Made by a program: the position numbers and the translations under genes
Shown here: positions 1 through 10,839 of the stretch, piece by piece
Layout of the letters: every line of letters begins with the position of its first letter
How positions within the stretch are numbered: the stretch's first letter is position 1
Assembly: GCA_015680685.1 (NCBI GenBank)
Contig: MNCI01006634.1
Coordinates: 96,653-160,652, forward strand
DNA length: 64,000 bases
Direction of reading: 5' to 3'
Origin: Gnetum montanum
Taxonomy: Eukaryota; Streptophyta; Gnetopsida; Gnetales; Gnetaceae
The notes under the pieces: generated by a model
Told to the model about the DNA's origin: nothing
Seen by the model: the letters and a program-made list of their open reading frames with translations, nothing else
Databases searched by the model: none

Positions 1-598
1 TGAGGTCATATACATGCCTCCATCATCTAACACCTCGGAGCACCCTTCAGTCCAAAGGAGTGTAACGCATACGGTTATGCTAACACATACCGTAACTGAC
101 TGGATCAAGGTAGGCCACCTTCCCAGGAAACTAATTGACCTTGGGAGTCCCTTTATTTATTTGTAGATCACTGGAAATGCATCACATCGAGCTCTTCTTG
201 ACTCAGGTTCTGGAGTCAACTTAATTTCGCGGAAGATGTATCATGCCTAGAACCTTCCACAACTTAAGAAGAGAAATATCCAACTAGAGTTGGCGGACCA
301 GTCCATCACCATTCCCTTAGGATTGGTGGAGGATGTTATTACCACTATGTGTGATTGGTCCTACCCAGTGGATTTTCTAGTGATCGATGTTAACAACAAT
401 GAAGGGGACTTCCAAATTATAATGGGAAGGGCATGGCTAAGCACAGTAGACGCATGCCTTAGGATCCGCGATCTTTCCTTGGAAATCTCCAAGATTAACA
501 TATGTGGAAAGATCAAGAAGAGGATAGTTCCATGCATCACATACAGTGATTCATCGGGTGATGACATGGAGGAAATGTCTCCATGTGACAGGTAAGAA
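1..598 (+). pseudogene. Gy1 aspartic protease (retropepsin) region
   Basis: The translation contains the retropepsin active-site motif LLDSGSGVNLIS at about 190-226, followed by the conserved IIMGRAWLS segment (about 415-442). Retropepsins cut the Gag-Pol polyprotein as homodimers. A TAG interrupts the frame at about 247-249 where a Trp is expected (MYHA*NLP), and a TAA ends the open stretch at 593-595. The same segment occurs in Gy2 (about 5,170-5,530), Gy3 (about 18,990-19,350) and Gy5 (about 38,670-39,030), which confirms the alignment. The upstream 150 bp is the Gag/protease junction, also shared by the other copies. Confidence 0.85.
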
Positions 599-870
599 AC
601 TCTGCAACAAAGATGCATGTATGTAGCAACCACACAAGAAGTAGTAGACACCCCGTGGTTGATAGCTTCTCGTAAGGGAAAACAAATATGCATGGAACGA
701 ACTGAGGAAACTCATGCCAACAACCGTGGCATAGATACATTGGAACGTGAGCGTCGCCAACTTCCACCCCTGAATCTAAGATCATCAATTGGGAGAAGTT
801 GGGCACTTCTTAGAAATTCAAATAGGCACTCACTATTTCGGATCTCTCCCTTACAACTTAGTCATGGGGG
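599..870 (+). pseudogene. Gy1 protease-RT linker joined to the post-integrase region
   Basis: From 617 to about 832 the frame follows the linker found between protease and RT in Gy3 (about 19,440-19,660), including the segment around WLIASRKGKQICMER. Near 832-842 it switches to sequence that in Gy2 lies after the integrase (about 8,700), ending in ttagtcatggggg (858-870). The RT, RNase H and integrase, nearly 3 kb in Gy2, are missing here. No function is expected from the remaining open frame. Confidence 0.75.
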
Positions 871-2831
871 AGATGGCCACCTATGCTAGCTATATGAGGC
901 CCTCAGTTCTTTTAAGTTTTTGTTTTTACACATTTTTTTTTTACAAATTTCTTTAACTTTTCTAATTTTTGTTTTACAACTTTCTTTAACTTTTAATGTT
1001 TTTGTTTTACACCATCGTTATACTTTTTTTTTTGTGTATGTGTGTGTCATCCACCATGTAAGTTCGTCATCAAATAAGTGTTCGGGCCGATGGGATGAAC
1101 TATTTTCCATTAATTGCTGATGTTTGGTTTTTACCTTTAAGTTCCAATGTTGATACTAAGGTATGTTTCTTCTGATATGGCAGGCAATGAGATCACTTCA
1201 TCCATCCATCCATCAAAGTCTATAGTTTCCCTTGGCTTGGAAATGTATAGTTCCCTTCTAATAAGAACTTCAACAAACTGGTGACTAGGCATTTCTCAAA
1301 CCAAGGAAGGACTCACGGATTGCAAAGGGTGTGACTTCAAGGGAACTTGGTGCTCTTGTGTTGGTCATTCACTTGGGTGCTTGGATGTTTTCTTCTTGAG
1401 TTTTCTTACTGTTCCGATGTTACTCGTTCTTCAAAAGCTGAGATAATAGAAATAAAGAAGTCTTTGCATGGTGTGGTCCCCACGCATAAAAACACAAAAC
1501 ACAAAGAAAAAAAAACCAAAACCAAAGTAAGGATTTAAAACACACCCCTTAGATGAAATAAAATTTGGGTTGCAAGCACTGGTTATGGAACCAAAGTGTT
1601 CCCTCTAACTAAGGCCCTTCTCGCTTCCCATTCTCTCTGTTGTTTCGTCGGAATGGTGGTGGCTTCTCGAAGTTGCATCCTTGTTACCCAAGTGGATGAT
1701 TTAACCAACTGCATTGATGCGAAGTCACTGGAAGTGGTTGGTTTGAGCCCAGAGTTGGAATGAGATTCGCCAAGTCACATTAATCATGTAACACACAAGG
1801 GGCTGTACACCACCTTGTTCTTGGGATTCCATTCCACTTCTCTTCTTCCCATCCTTCTCTCCATTGTTCACCTCATTGCCGGTTGTATCATTGTATATAC
1901 TTTGGTTGATGCTTTGTTTTCTTTTTGGTAAATTCTTCCGGTTAAGACTTTAACTCTTGTTTCCAAAGGACATTCCCCGAGCCTACGGACTCTTTGAATG
2001 TGGGATTGTCAGGGCATTAAGGGCATGAGCCTGCTTTGGGGAGGACCCACTGACATTCCTATTTGGAACATTAGTTAACTTCTTTTCCTTAACGTTTTGC
2101 AATTAATTAACATTTTTGTTCATTTCCATCATGACATCCTTTTTATCGATGCCATAGTTGTCCCTTTTTACCTATCATTCCTATTCCTTTTCTCTCTCCA
2201 TTCTAACGCTACCGGAGGTTCGCGATTAGTCATGGGGGTACGGGGCCTGATTTTTCGATTTTTATCCTAAGCCCCGGATTTTTTCGTTTTTCTTCCTTAC
2301 CCCTATGCCTTCGGTAGTCATCATCTATATTTTCCCAGATCCATATCAGCCATACCACACCTTAGCCAGTGAACCTAAACCGAAGCAAGGTATGCTTTAC
2401 TTAATGATTCAATTACCCTTGCTAATATATGATGGTGTTGTGTGTGCAGATGGCAATCATACAACAACAGAATGGATCTGGAGCAGACACTTGGAATGGA
2501 GCAGCGCTGAAGCAGCATGCAAGGAGTGGAATTGATAATGCGCTTACAGATGGACAACGAAAGGCGCAATCTAGGCGTTGGCAGCAACAAGACTCTTCTC
2601 TCTTCTTCTCTTCTATTCTCTCTCCTCTTTTCTCTCAGCTGCCAACTGTGGCCTGATGTCATTGTAATAAGGTGTTCACCCATGTTGTCATGAACACCAG
2701 TTTTTGTCAAGTCTTGTAATAAAGACCGTTCACATGTCATCCCATTAGTTCCATTTTCCCTAATAATCCCATACCTACCTGATATCATTGTAAGGAACTC
2801 GAGGACGAGTTTTCATTTAGTCATGGGGGTA
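871..2831 (+). other. Gy1 non-coding 3' region with polypurine-tract-like motifs
   Basis: No convincing coding sequence. It starts with a T-rich tract (about 905-1,035) shared with Gy2, Gy3 and Gy5. The following 1.1 kb aligns loosely with Gy2 about 8,990-10,080. From about 2,150 it departs from Gy2 and lacks the accessory ORF. The string ttagtcatggggg occurs at 858-870, 2,226-2,238 and 2,817-2,829. The last abuts the LTR and is the presumed polypurine primer for plus-strand synthesis. Confidence 0.65.
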
Positions 2832-3905
2832 TGATGAGACGCGGTTTACACTAGGCCGCGATATCACATCCCACGCGATATCGCGGACGCGATATCGCGT
2901 CTTCTCCTGCGATATCGCGTACGCGATATCGCGTCCCGCCGCCATATCTATAAATAAGAGGCGGCACTCCCTTCATTTCCCAATCCTGGCTAGTGTAGCG
3001 AAGCTCTGGCAGATTGATCACTCCAGAGTTAGAATTTTTCCCCATGTGCCCGCAGTAGGAGTCCTAGAGTGAACGGCTCTTTATTCGAGCAGCTTGTAAC
3101 CTGAACCCAAGTTGTGTACGGCAATAAAGACGAACTTGATTGGATAAACCTTGCAGTACATGGTTTTATTGTTGTTTATTTACTGCTTTCCTAGTGCGCA
3201 CAAGTACGACTTGATTACGAGCGTCTACGGACGTGTACGGCTAGTCAAGGAATCGGCTGCTTGTCGCAACGCATGAGTACGACTTGATTACGAGCATTGG
3301 CTGCTTGGTAACCCAGTAGCGTATTCCAGGATTCTGCGCTTGGTAATCCCAGTGGTAGTCCAATGTGTACGGCTAGTCAAGGAATCGGCTACTCATTGCT
3401 AGGCTAGAACGTGTGATAAGTACGACTTAGTTACGAGCACCCACGGGTGTGTACGGCTAGCTAAGGAATCGGCTGCTTATCACACTTAAGCTAAATAGGT
3501 GCCTCAGTACGACCACTTCGAGCACTTGCGTTACGTGTGGTGATCCCAGTAACGATTAGCGTTTGGTAAGCCACAGTTGCATAGTTCAGGGTGTGTCCGG
3601 TAAGTGGGAACGGATGCTGACGCTAGTTAATTTAGACTTAGGACATTAGTTAGAGTTAGCTTAGTTTCTCAACCCTTTCCTCTGATAGCATAGAAGATAA
3701 ACCGAAAAATACCAAAAAAATCACATACCTCAGACTTGCTTAACCATACACCGTGACACTTACAAGCAAGCCTGGGAAGACAACGAACGATTAACCCCAA
3801 GTGTTTCTTGTGGTGTTAAGGCATTTAGTCTGCAGAGTTCAACCGGATCGTGCTTGCACGCTCGTATTCGTATGGTTGAGTGTAGGGGTACCTCGCCACT
3901 CATCA
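2832..3905 (+). repeat. Gy1 3' LTR (GATATC type, 1,074 bp)
   Basis: It begins TGATGAG and ends CTCATCA, the inverted termini shared by the LTRs of this family. U3 carries a palindrome array (about 2,857-2,934) and a TATA box (2,949-2,955). An AATAAA signal lies in R at about 3,123. The conserved tail around 3,840-3,905 matches the other LTRs. It is longer than the roughly 890 bp of the others because a module of about 60 bp is repeated at 3,203-3,478. Confidence 0.88.
2857..2955 (+). promoter_or_regulatory. U3 palindrome array and TATA box of the Gy1 LTR
   Basis: Four palindromes with the core gcgatatcgc are centred at about 2,879, 2,893, 2,913 and 2,927. Two of them are perfect 14-mers, acgcgatatcgcgt. 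A degenerate copy (ccgcgatatcac) precedes them. The TATA element tataaat follows at 2,949-2,955, where an LTR promoter is expected. Palindromes of this kind suit a dimeric DNA-binding factor, but no factor can be named. Related, mutated arrays lie in the LTRs of Gy4 and Gy9. Confidence 0.6.
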
Positions 3906-4870
3906 ACGCCCAAGGGAGACTATTAGAACTAAGAGTCCATCAATTTCAAAGGCTGATTGAGCAGGTTGTAAAAGAAGAAGGTGAGTTGAGAAAATGGGAA
4001 AGTATGAAGGAGTATAACTAGGATCCTTCCATCAAAACAATGAAGGTTCGATTCTATGACAATGAGGAGAAAGCATCACTTGATGAGGTTGTCATGAAAA
4101 ACCATGTCAATTCAAAAATGTATATTTGGAATTTTATCTAAGGTTGATAAAATTTGAAAATATTTGGATGAAAGATTTCAAATTTCTCTAAAAATTATGA
4201 AAGAGTCTAAAGAACAAGGTAGTAATCGAGATTGTAGGAGAAGAAAAGAAGTTGAACATGCCTATTAAAGGAGTGAGGGCAAGGCTATGATAGTAGAAGA
4301 GGTTGTGGAGTTAGAATTAGATGTTGATGGGAGGTGTAAAATTTTCTAATATGAACATCTGAATAGATGTTTTCCTTGTGTTACACTTATAGGAATATGG
4401 GATTTATGCTATGAATCCTAAATTGTCACGAAGGCAAGCACCCATAAGGTTGCCTTATCCTCAAGGTAACCCAAGGTAGTTCCATTAACAACAATAGGCT
4501 TATTATCTAAGTGGAGTTACACCACAACTATATGAGTAGTATCAGCAGTGGCAACACCCATAGTCATGGAGAATACCACCACTAAGGAAGCAATACCCTT
4601 ATAGGTAGCCAAATCCATATGGGTACTATGTTTAGTTACCAATGTATTTGTGTGACTCTCCTATTCATGCATCATTTTAAATTACTACTACCCTCTAGAG
4701 TATTTCAAAATGCATTCTCCATCTCCTAGAGGGGAATCCTGATATCCCTATCATCTATCTCATCCTTCAACACATGCTCCTCCATCATCAAACCAATTAC
4801 CACTTGCTCAATCTATGTAGGATGAAATTCTTGCACAGTTTCAACAACATAATGCTACTAGGGCCATTAA
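3906..4870 (+). pseudogene. Gy2 gag, C-terminal remnant
   Basis: It picks up inside gag at a segment aligning with Gy3 about 17,736 onward and Gy7 about 61,520 onward. It continues through a Lys/Glu-rich helical stretch (about 4,140-4,330) and a Gln/Tyr/Pro-rich tail. Frequent TAG codons replace Gln, and the 5' half is cut off by the Gy1 LTR. Gag forms the cytoplasmic particle that packages the element RNA. No CCHC zinc knuckle could be recognised. Confidence 0.65.
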
Positions 4871-5039
4871 CTTATAGCTAGCTCCTTAGCTGGGTGGTTT
4901 AGAATCCAAACCTCATAAAAGATCATTCTTCAAAAATAATAGTCCTACTAAACCCTCACCCAATTATGTAGCTAGTCATCCTATATCTCCTTCATTCTTT
5001 TCATCAATTTCTTTTAAGATTCCTTTAAATCAAATGCCT

Positions 5040-5535
5040 TTCAAGATTCACACAGTCATGTTAACCCACATTGTATCTAATTCGATCAAGGCTAGAAACC
5101 TTTCTATAAAAAGTACTGATCTTAAAAGTCCTCTCATCTATTTATAAATTGCTGTGAATGACCTATGCAAATCTCTTTTTGACTCAAGTTCTGAAGTTAA
5201 TATGATTTCTCACAAAATTTACAACATCTAGAACCTACCTCCTCTCAAGAAGAGCAACATCCATTTAGAATTAATAAATCAATCCATCACTATTCCTTTG
5301 GGACTAATGGAGGACATTGTGACCTCTATATGTGGGTGGTTGTATCTTGCCAATTTCCTAAAGCTGACAATTGCAAAGGAGACTTTCCAATCATTATGGG
5401 AAGACCTTGGTTGAACACTATTGATGTATGAATGAGCATTAGAGATCTTTCCCTGGAGATTTTCAAAGAAAATACATTCAGAAAGATCAAGAAGTAAGTT
5501 TCATGCACTGTGTACAATGATACAGGATGCAACTA
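5040..5535 (+). pseudogene. Gy2 aspartic protease
   Basis: The active-site motif is degraded to LFDSSSEVNMIS at about 5,180-5,215, with the catalytic DSG read as DSS. The downstream block around ITIPLGLMEDIV (about 5,286-5,320) is well preserved. A frameshift near 5,360 and several stops follow. The change of Gly to Ser in the DSG triad, and the frameshift, argue that it is inactive. It sits directly upstream of the linker and RT as in other Gypsy polyproteins. Confidence 0.75.
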
Positions 5536-7340
5536 CATGTAGGAACTCTAGTATATTAAAAGCACATCAATCAAAGCATGCAAAAAATGTGCAAATGAAT
5601 CCAAAATCTAAAAGTGCCTATACGTAGTAGCCAAAAAATAGGAGGACACCTAGTGGCTAATAGTTGATTCTGAAAACAACATAATTTGCATGGAACCTAC
5701 TAAGAGCTTAACTTGTACCTATGTTGAAGGCATGGATGAATGAGAGAAAATTCATCACTAACTCTCTGATTATGAACTTGATGATACTAATTAGAGAGAG
5801 TTGAAAATCCCTGATAGTTTTAAAAAGGAGCCCTTAGAGTTAAAAAATCTACCTAATTACATGAAATATGCATTTCTGAAAAATGGCAAGTTGGTGATAA
5901 TTAATGCTAACCTTGCTCTTAAGTAGAAAAGGATGCTATTGAAGATGATCAACAAATGGCCAATAGCATTTCCTTGATCATATCCTAAAGTCACAAGGAT
6001 TGATCCTAGGATAGGCTAGCATTGCATCTACATCGATTTAACCATGAGGTCAAAAAGAAAGCTATAGTGGTAGCTGAATCCCAAATTGAAATAGATCATC
6101 AAAGAGAAAATTGAATAACTCCTCAAGATAGGGTTCATCTATCCAATTGTACACAGCAAGTGGGTTAGCCCACTTGTAATTATGCCAAAGAAAGGTGAAA
6201 AATGATGGGTCTATATTAATTTGGTGACATTCAAAGATCATTTTTCATTGTCATTTGTGAACTAGGGGTTGGACACTATTTTTAGGCATTACTATTATAG
6301 TTTCCTAGATGGTTATAATGGATATAACCAAAATTAGATTGCACTCAAGGATTGGGCCAAAATATTATTCACAAGTCCTTAGGAGACATTTACATATCAA
6401 AAGATTCCCTTTGGTCTATGCAATGCCCCTACAACTTTCCAATACCTTGTCTTAACTATTTTTTAGTAACAAATTGGTACTAAGGTGAAAGTCTTCATGG
6501 ATGACTTCTCTACCTATGGTGCTAGATTTTAGCAAGTCCTAGACAACCTTGAGCAAGTGCTTAAAAGATGCTTGGAGACTAATCTTCATTTCAATTAGCA
6601 AAAAAGCTATCTCATGGTATAGGAGGGCATTGTGTTGGGGCATAGTGTTTTTCAAGTAGGAATTGAGGTGAACCCTGAAAATATTTGGGTCATCCAAGGA
6701 ATAACCTATCAACCGAAAATCGTTAAAGACCTTTGATCATTCCTTGGCCACATTGTCCACTATGCCACTATTTATGATTCATAGAGAATTTCTCTAAGAT
6801 CATGAAACTATTGGTCATGCTCACAAAGAAAGATGCTTCATTTGTATGGACCAAGGAGTGCAAAAAGACATTCAAATAGCTTAAGGAGAAGCTTGTAAAA
6901 AATTCCAATTTTACAAGCATTTGATTGATCTCATCTATTTCACATCATGATGGATGCATCAAATTATTCCTTGGTAGCTATGATTATGCAGTTGAATGAT
7001 CAGAAATGTCCATATTACATCCACTATGTAGGCCAAAGCATTGTGGGTGCATAACTCAATTACACCATGACAACAAAAGAGCTGATGGTCATGGTGGATG
7101 CTTTGAAGAAGTTCAAGTACTATGTGCTTGAATATAAGGTATTTGTGCACATTGACCATATTTCCATTTTCTTCCTAATGAATAAACCAATGATAAACCC
7201 TTGTGTCATATGATGGCTGGTGATCTTATAGGAGTTCGATCTCACAATGGTAGATAGAAAAAGAATTGAGAATGTGGTAACTAATCACTTGTCTTGACTA
7301 TGATGGGACAATAAAGAGGATGAGAGCCCACTCTTTGATT
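5536..7340 (+). pseudogene. Gy2 linker, reverse transcriptase and RNase H
   Basis: After a linker (5,536-5,880), the RT palm and fingers are recognisable at about 6,130-6,780. IPFGLCNAP lies near 6,400-6,430 and the catalytic YxDD-equivalent VFMDDFSTYG at about 6,490-6,520, the form typical of Athila. RNase H follows at about 6,930-7,200, with MDASNYSLVAM and the later FVHIDH motif. Together they copied element RNA into cDNA. In-frame stops and frameshifts are spread throughout, so no active enzyme is possible. Confidence 0.85.
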
Positions 7341-7439
7341 AGTTTCTTGGTGGATTTCTCTTTGCAAGTGTAATAAATGAACAAGTGATCACTAAACCAA
7401 AATGGTATGATGACATTCTCACTTATCTTCTTACTTAAG

Positions 7440-8690
7440 AGATGCCACAAGAGTTAGATCACTAGAAGAAATAACAATTTCTTCATCAGGTCAAATGCTT
7501 CACGGAGATTAATGAAAACCTTTACAAGGTATACACTAATGGCCTGGTTCATTGGTGTGTTCCTAATGTTAACCAACTGCATATTCTCAAAAATGCTCAT
7601 CAAATTCCTTGTGGGGGCCACTATACAGAAAGACACATGGCCATTAAAATCCTAATGGGAGGGTACTATTGGCCAACAATCTTTAGTGATGCCCACCAAC
7701 TTGTCTATTCTTGTAAATGCTATCAATAAGATGGTGGGATGATCACTTGAATGGAGGGACCTTAGCAATGGATCCAACCATTGGAACCCTTCAACATTTG
7801 GGGCATAGACTTCATGGGTCCCATCACATCCATGTCAAATAGAAAGACATACATAATAGTCATTGTTGACTATTATACGAAATGGGCAAAAGAAGTAGCC
7901 ATCACTAATTGTACATCATTCACTATTCCATGGTTTGTATAAAAAATTGTTGTAAATAGGTTTAGAGTGCCACATGCATTGATTTTTGATAATGGTACTC
8001 ATTTTATAGGTGTTACTTTTTGCAAGCTCATGCAACACTTGGGGGCTAAACATAAATTAACAACATCCTACCATCCCCAAGCCAACAATCAAGCAGAGGT
8101 TACTAATAGGAAGATCATAAAAATCTTAATAAGAACAATTAACAAATATAGGAGAGACTATAGCACAAAACTTAATGATGCCCTTTGGACATACCTCTCG
8201 ACATGGAAACTCCCTATAGGCTACTCTCCCTATGAGCTAGTGTAGGAAAAATTACCAAATCTACCAATTCAATTTGAGCTTTGTACATTTTCAATAGATT
8301 GTAACTTTGAACTTGACTTGAGCCTAGCAAAAAAAGAGTGATCGATGAACCTTAATGTGCTAGATGAGAATCAGTTAGTGGCCCTATCCTTGAATGAAGT
8401 ACAAAAAGCATTTAGTAAACAATTCCATGACCTTAGAAGAAGAAAAGTGAAATTTCAACCTAGAGATAAGTTTTTCTACTAGAAGCCCACACACATACCT
8501 AAATGACCTAAGTTCCAAACATTGTGGGAAGAGCCTTACATCATTTGTGAAACATTTCCTTCTAGGGCCATGTTAATCTACAAACCTAAAAGCCAACACA
8601 AAAAGTAGTTGGTTAAAATGCAATTCAAACCTTTTCATGAGCCCATGAAAGCTAGTGTAATCAACGCCTCATCAAATAGACAACCATGCT
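7440..8690 (+). pseudogene. Gy2 integrase
   Basis: The HHCC zinc-binding region lies at about 7,600-7,735 (GGHY, YYWPTIF, then CKCYQ). The core D,D,E residues lie in WGIDFMG (about 7,798), FDNGTHF (about 7,984) and HPQANNQAE (about 8,070). A clean open stretch covers 7,967-8,245. The C-terminal domain with VLIYKP-like sequence ends near 8,650. It has no chromodomain, in line with Athila/Tat. TAG and TGA stops occur before and after the open stretch. Confidence 0.85.
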
Positions 8691-8717
8691 CAATCTTCTA
8701 GATTTTCTCCTTTCAAC

Positions 8718-8730
8718 TTAGTCATGGGGA
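8718..8730 (+). other. Polypurine-tract-like motif after the Gy2 integrase
   Basis: The string ttagtcatgggga lies just past the pol stop. It is nearly identical to the sequence bordering 3' LTRs in this family (2,817 and 32,530). Equivalent motifs follow the integrase in Gy1 (858), Gy4 (28,251-28,269, reverse strand) and Gy5 (about 40,529). It may be a second plus-strand primer or a relic of an older LTR border. Confidence 0.45.
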
Positions 8731-10235
8731 AGATGGCCATCCATGCTAACTATATAAATGGCTCCTCACATTTTTTACTTTTTTTTTTGTTTTACACTTT
8801 GTTTTTATATCATTTTTTCTTTACACCTTTTTTGTTTTATACCACTTTTTTTTTACACTTTTTTTTTACAAATTTTTATTTTACAACATCATTATTATGT
8901 TTTATTTTTCTTGAATATTTTTACAATTTCTTGTATACTTTATTTTGATGTGAATTTTTCTTGTTTTCTAATAAAAGCATTGTATTGCCAATAGGACTCA
9001 ATGATGGTGTAGATGGTTACTAATGGTGGTTTGTACCTAATGTTTTTAATTTTTAATGTGTAGTTTCTATTTTTGGATTTTGATGATCAATAACTAAGAT
9101 AAGTTTCTTTTTCATTGAGTAGGAAATGAGTCTACGTCATCCAACCATCCATCAACTCTATGGTTTCCTTGGTTTTGGAAATATGAAGTTCTTTTTTCAT
9201 TAATAAAACTTTAACAAATTTGTAACCTTGGTAGTTTTCAAGCTTGGGAAATATTCAAAGATTTGAAAAGCATGTGACTCCAAGAAGATTCAATACTTTT
9301 TGTGCCTCTCTACTTGGTAGAGTGCATGTGTGTTTTCATGGATTTCTCATCATTCCTTGTCAACCAATAATAAGAAGTTGAATAAGTCTTTGCATGGTGT
9401 GGTTCCCATAAAAAAATAAAAAAAAACATGATGGAAATTCAAAGCACATCCCTTAGACAAAATAAGTGTGCTACAAGCACTAGCTATAGGACTAGACATA
9501 TATGTTACTAATGCTTGAAGGTCCCCTCTAACTAAGGTCCTTTCTCCCTTCTTGCTTCTTTTTTCTTTTCAAATAATAAATAGTGGTTATTCATGGAAGC
9601 ATTCTTGTATCTTGAGGGGTTGAACTGGTCCTTGAGTGATGATGTGAGGTCACTGAAAGTGGTTGGTTTTGGTTTTGACTAAGGTTGAATTTTATTAGGT
9701 CATTTAACCATGAAATTCATAAGGAACTTCATGTGACCATGATTGGGACCATTCCATTCTCTATCGCATCCATCAATGATCTCCATAACTCACATTATTG
9801 CCAATTTTCATGTTTTTGTTTAATTTCTTAGTTTGACATGTTGAAATTCTTAGGTAGATTCTTCAAGTTTTGGTCGTTAACTTTTCATAACCATTACTCA
9901 ACTATGGAAACCATGGAATCCTTAGTTAAGGCTATGCAAGGGCACAAATAACATAGGCATACGATGGGGAGGACCACTTGCATAGCTCTTGGTTAGTCTA
10001 GTTAAGTTACTTATCCTTAGAAATTTATGTAATCAAATATTTTGCATTCTCCATTAGTTGCATCCACTGTTGTGCTCCTTAAGGAATTTCTCCAATCATT
10101 CTCCATCTTTTGAGAACTTTGAAATCCTCTTCATGTATTTCATTGTGTTCTTGGCTTTTTAGATTTCCACTTGACTTTAATTTCATTCAAAAACTCCTTA
10201 TATTTTTTGAATTTTGACTTGGTCAGTGGTGGTTA
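8731..10235 (+). other. Gy2 non-coding 3' region
   Basis: A T-rich tract at 8,765-8,945 gives phenylalanine-rich open frames that are compositional artefacts. The rest (8,990-10,200) aligns with Gy3 22,700-23,960 and Gy5 40,790-41,817 but shows no conserved reading frame. I see no gene here. Confidence 0.6.
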
Positions 10236-10370
10236 ATAACTATATCGACTAGGCCTAGTTGATGTAGCTAACCATGTCAACTAAGCCTAGTCAACATAGC
10301 TAACCACATCAACTAGGCCCCTTCAACAAGGCCTAGTGAACGCCTAGGAAAAATTCTATAAATAGCACCC
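10236..10370 (+). promoter_or_regulatory. Internal U3-like promoter module upstream of the accessory ORF (Gy2)
   Basis: The segment is packed with the same half-sites that form U3 of the LTRs (tcaac, aggcc, tagtcgatg). A 20 bp near-perfect palindrome, atcgactaggcctagttgat, lies at 10,244-10,263. A TATA element tataaata follows at 10,357-10,364. About 150 bp further on is a good splice donor (gag|gtatgc, about 10,512), with a candidate acceptor (ctgtag) near 10,841, just before the accessory ORF. Gy3 has the same arrangement at 23,985-24,095. I infer a promoter with a leader intron serving the accessory ORF. Confidence 0.5.
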
Positions 10371-10839
10371 ACCACTTAGGAAATTTTTGCCATTTTCTTA
10401 AAACATAAGGGGAGTTTTTTACAAATTTTTCAAAGCCTAAAACATTCTAGAGCCCATAACTTTCAAAACATTTGTTTGATTCACTCTGTTCTTCAGCTCT
10501 GCAGCTTCTGGAGGTATGCTTTAAGTCATGGGAGCCACAAACCTTAGGTTTTTGGCAAAAAAGTTTTATAATTGTTTTGACTCTTTCATGATTTTAATGA
10601 ATAAAATAATATTAAATCATCAACCTATGAGAGTTAAAACCCTCTGAACACACTTCAATAACCTATCTAATCAGATAATAAGAAAGTAATATTAAAATAA
10701 TTAAATAGGCCATGATTACAACTTAACCAAGTGTAACTACCCCTAGAGATAAGGGATTCTAAATGTTTTAAAGTTACACATTAAGTGCTAATCCTTGGTC
10801 ATATTATAATTATAGATGGCACTTAGACCAAAGTTCCTG

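Larger units (their letters stand above)
1..3905 (+). mobile_element. Gy1: 3' part of an Athila/Tat-like Gypsy LTR retrotransposon with pol deleted
   Basis: The element enters from the left edge. It holds a protease-like segment, a short linker, about 2 kb of non-coding 3' region and one LTR (2,832-3,905). RT, RNase H and integrase, present between the same landmarks in Gy2, are absent, so this copy is a deletion derivative that would need proteins from elsewhere. After 3,905 the sequence continues directly as the gag of another copy (the same stretch as about 17,736-17,800 in Gy3), so Gy1 is inserted in, or recombined with, Gy2. It keeps many CpG sites that the other copies have lost, so it looks younger. 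Its left end and target-site duplication lie outside the window. Confidence 0.85.

Noticed and set aside
2375-2788. 137-codon reverse open frame in Gy1
   Set aside because: It lies in the non-coding 3' region, has no homologous frame in Gy4, and is basic low-complexity sequence.
8724-8994. Phe/Leu-rich open frames suggesting membrane proteins
   Set aside because: They are translations of the T-rich tract shared by all Gypsy copies; the frame is not conserved.
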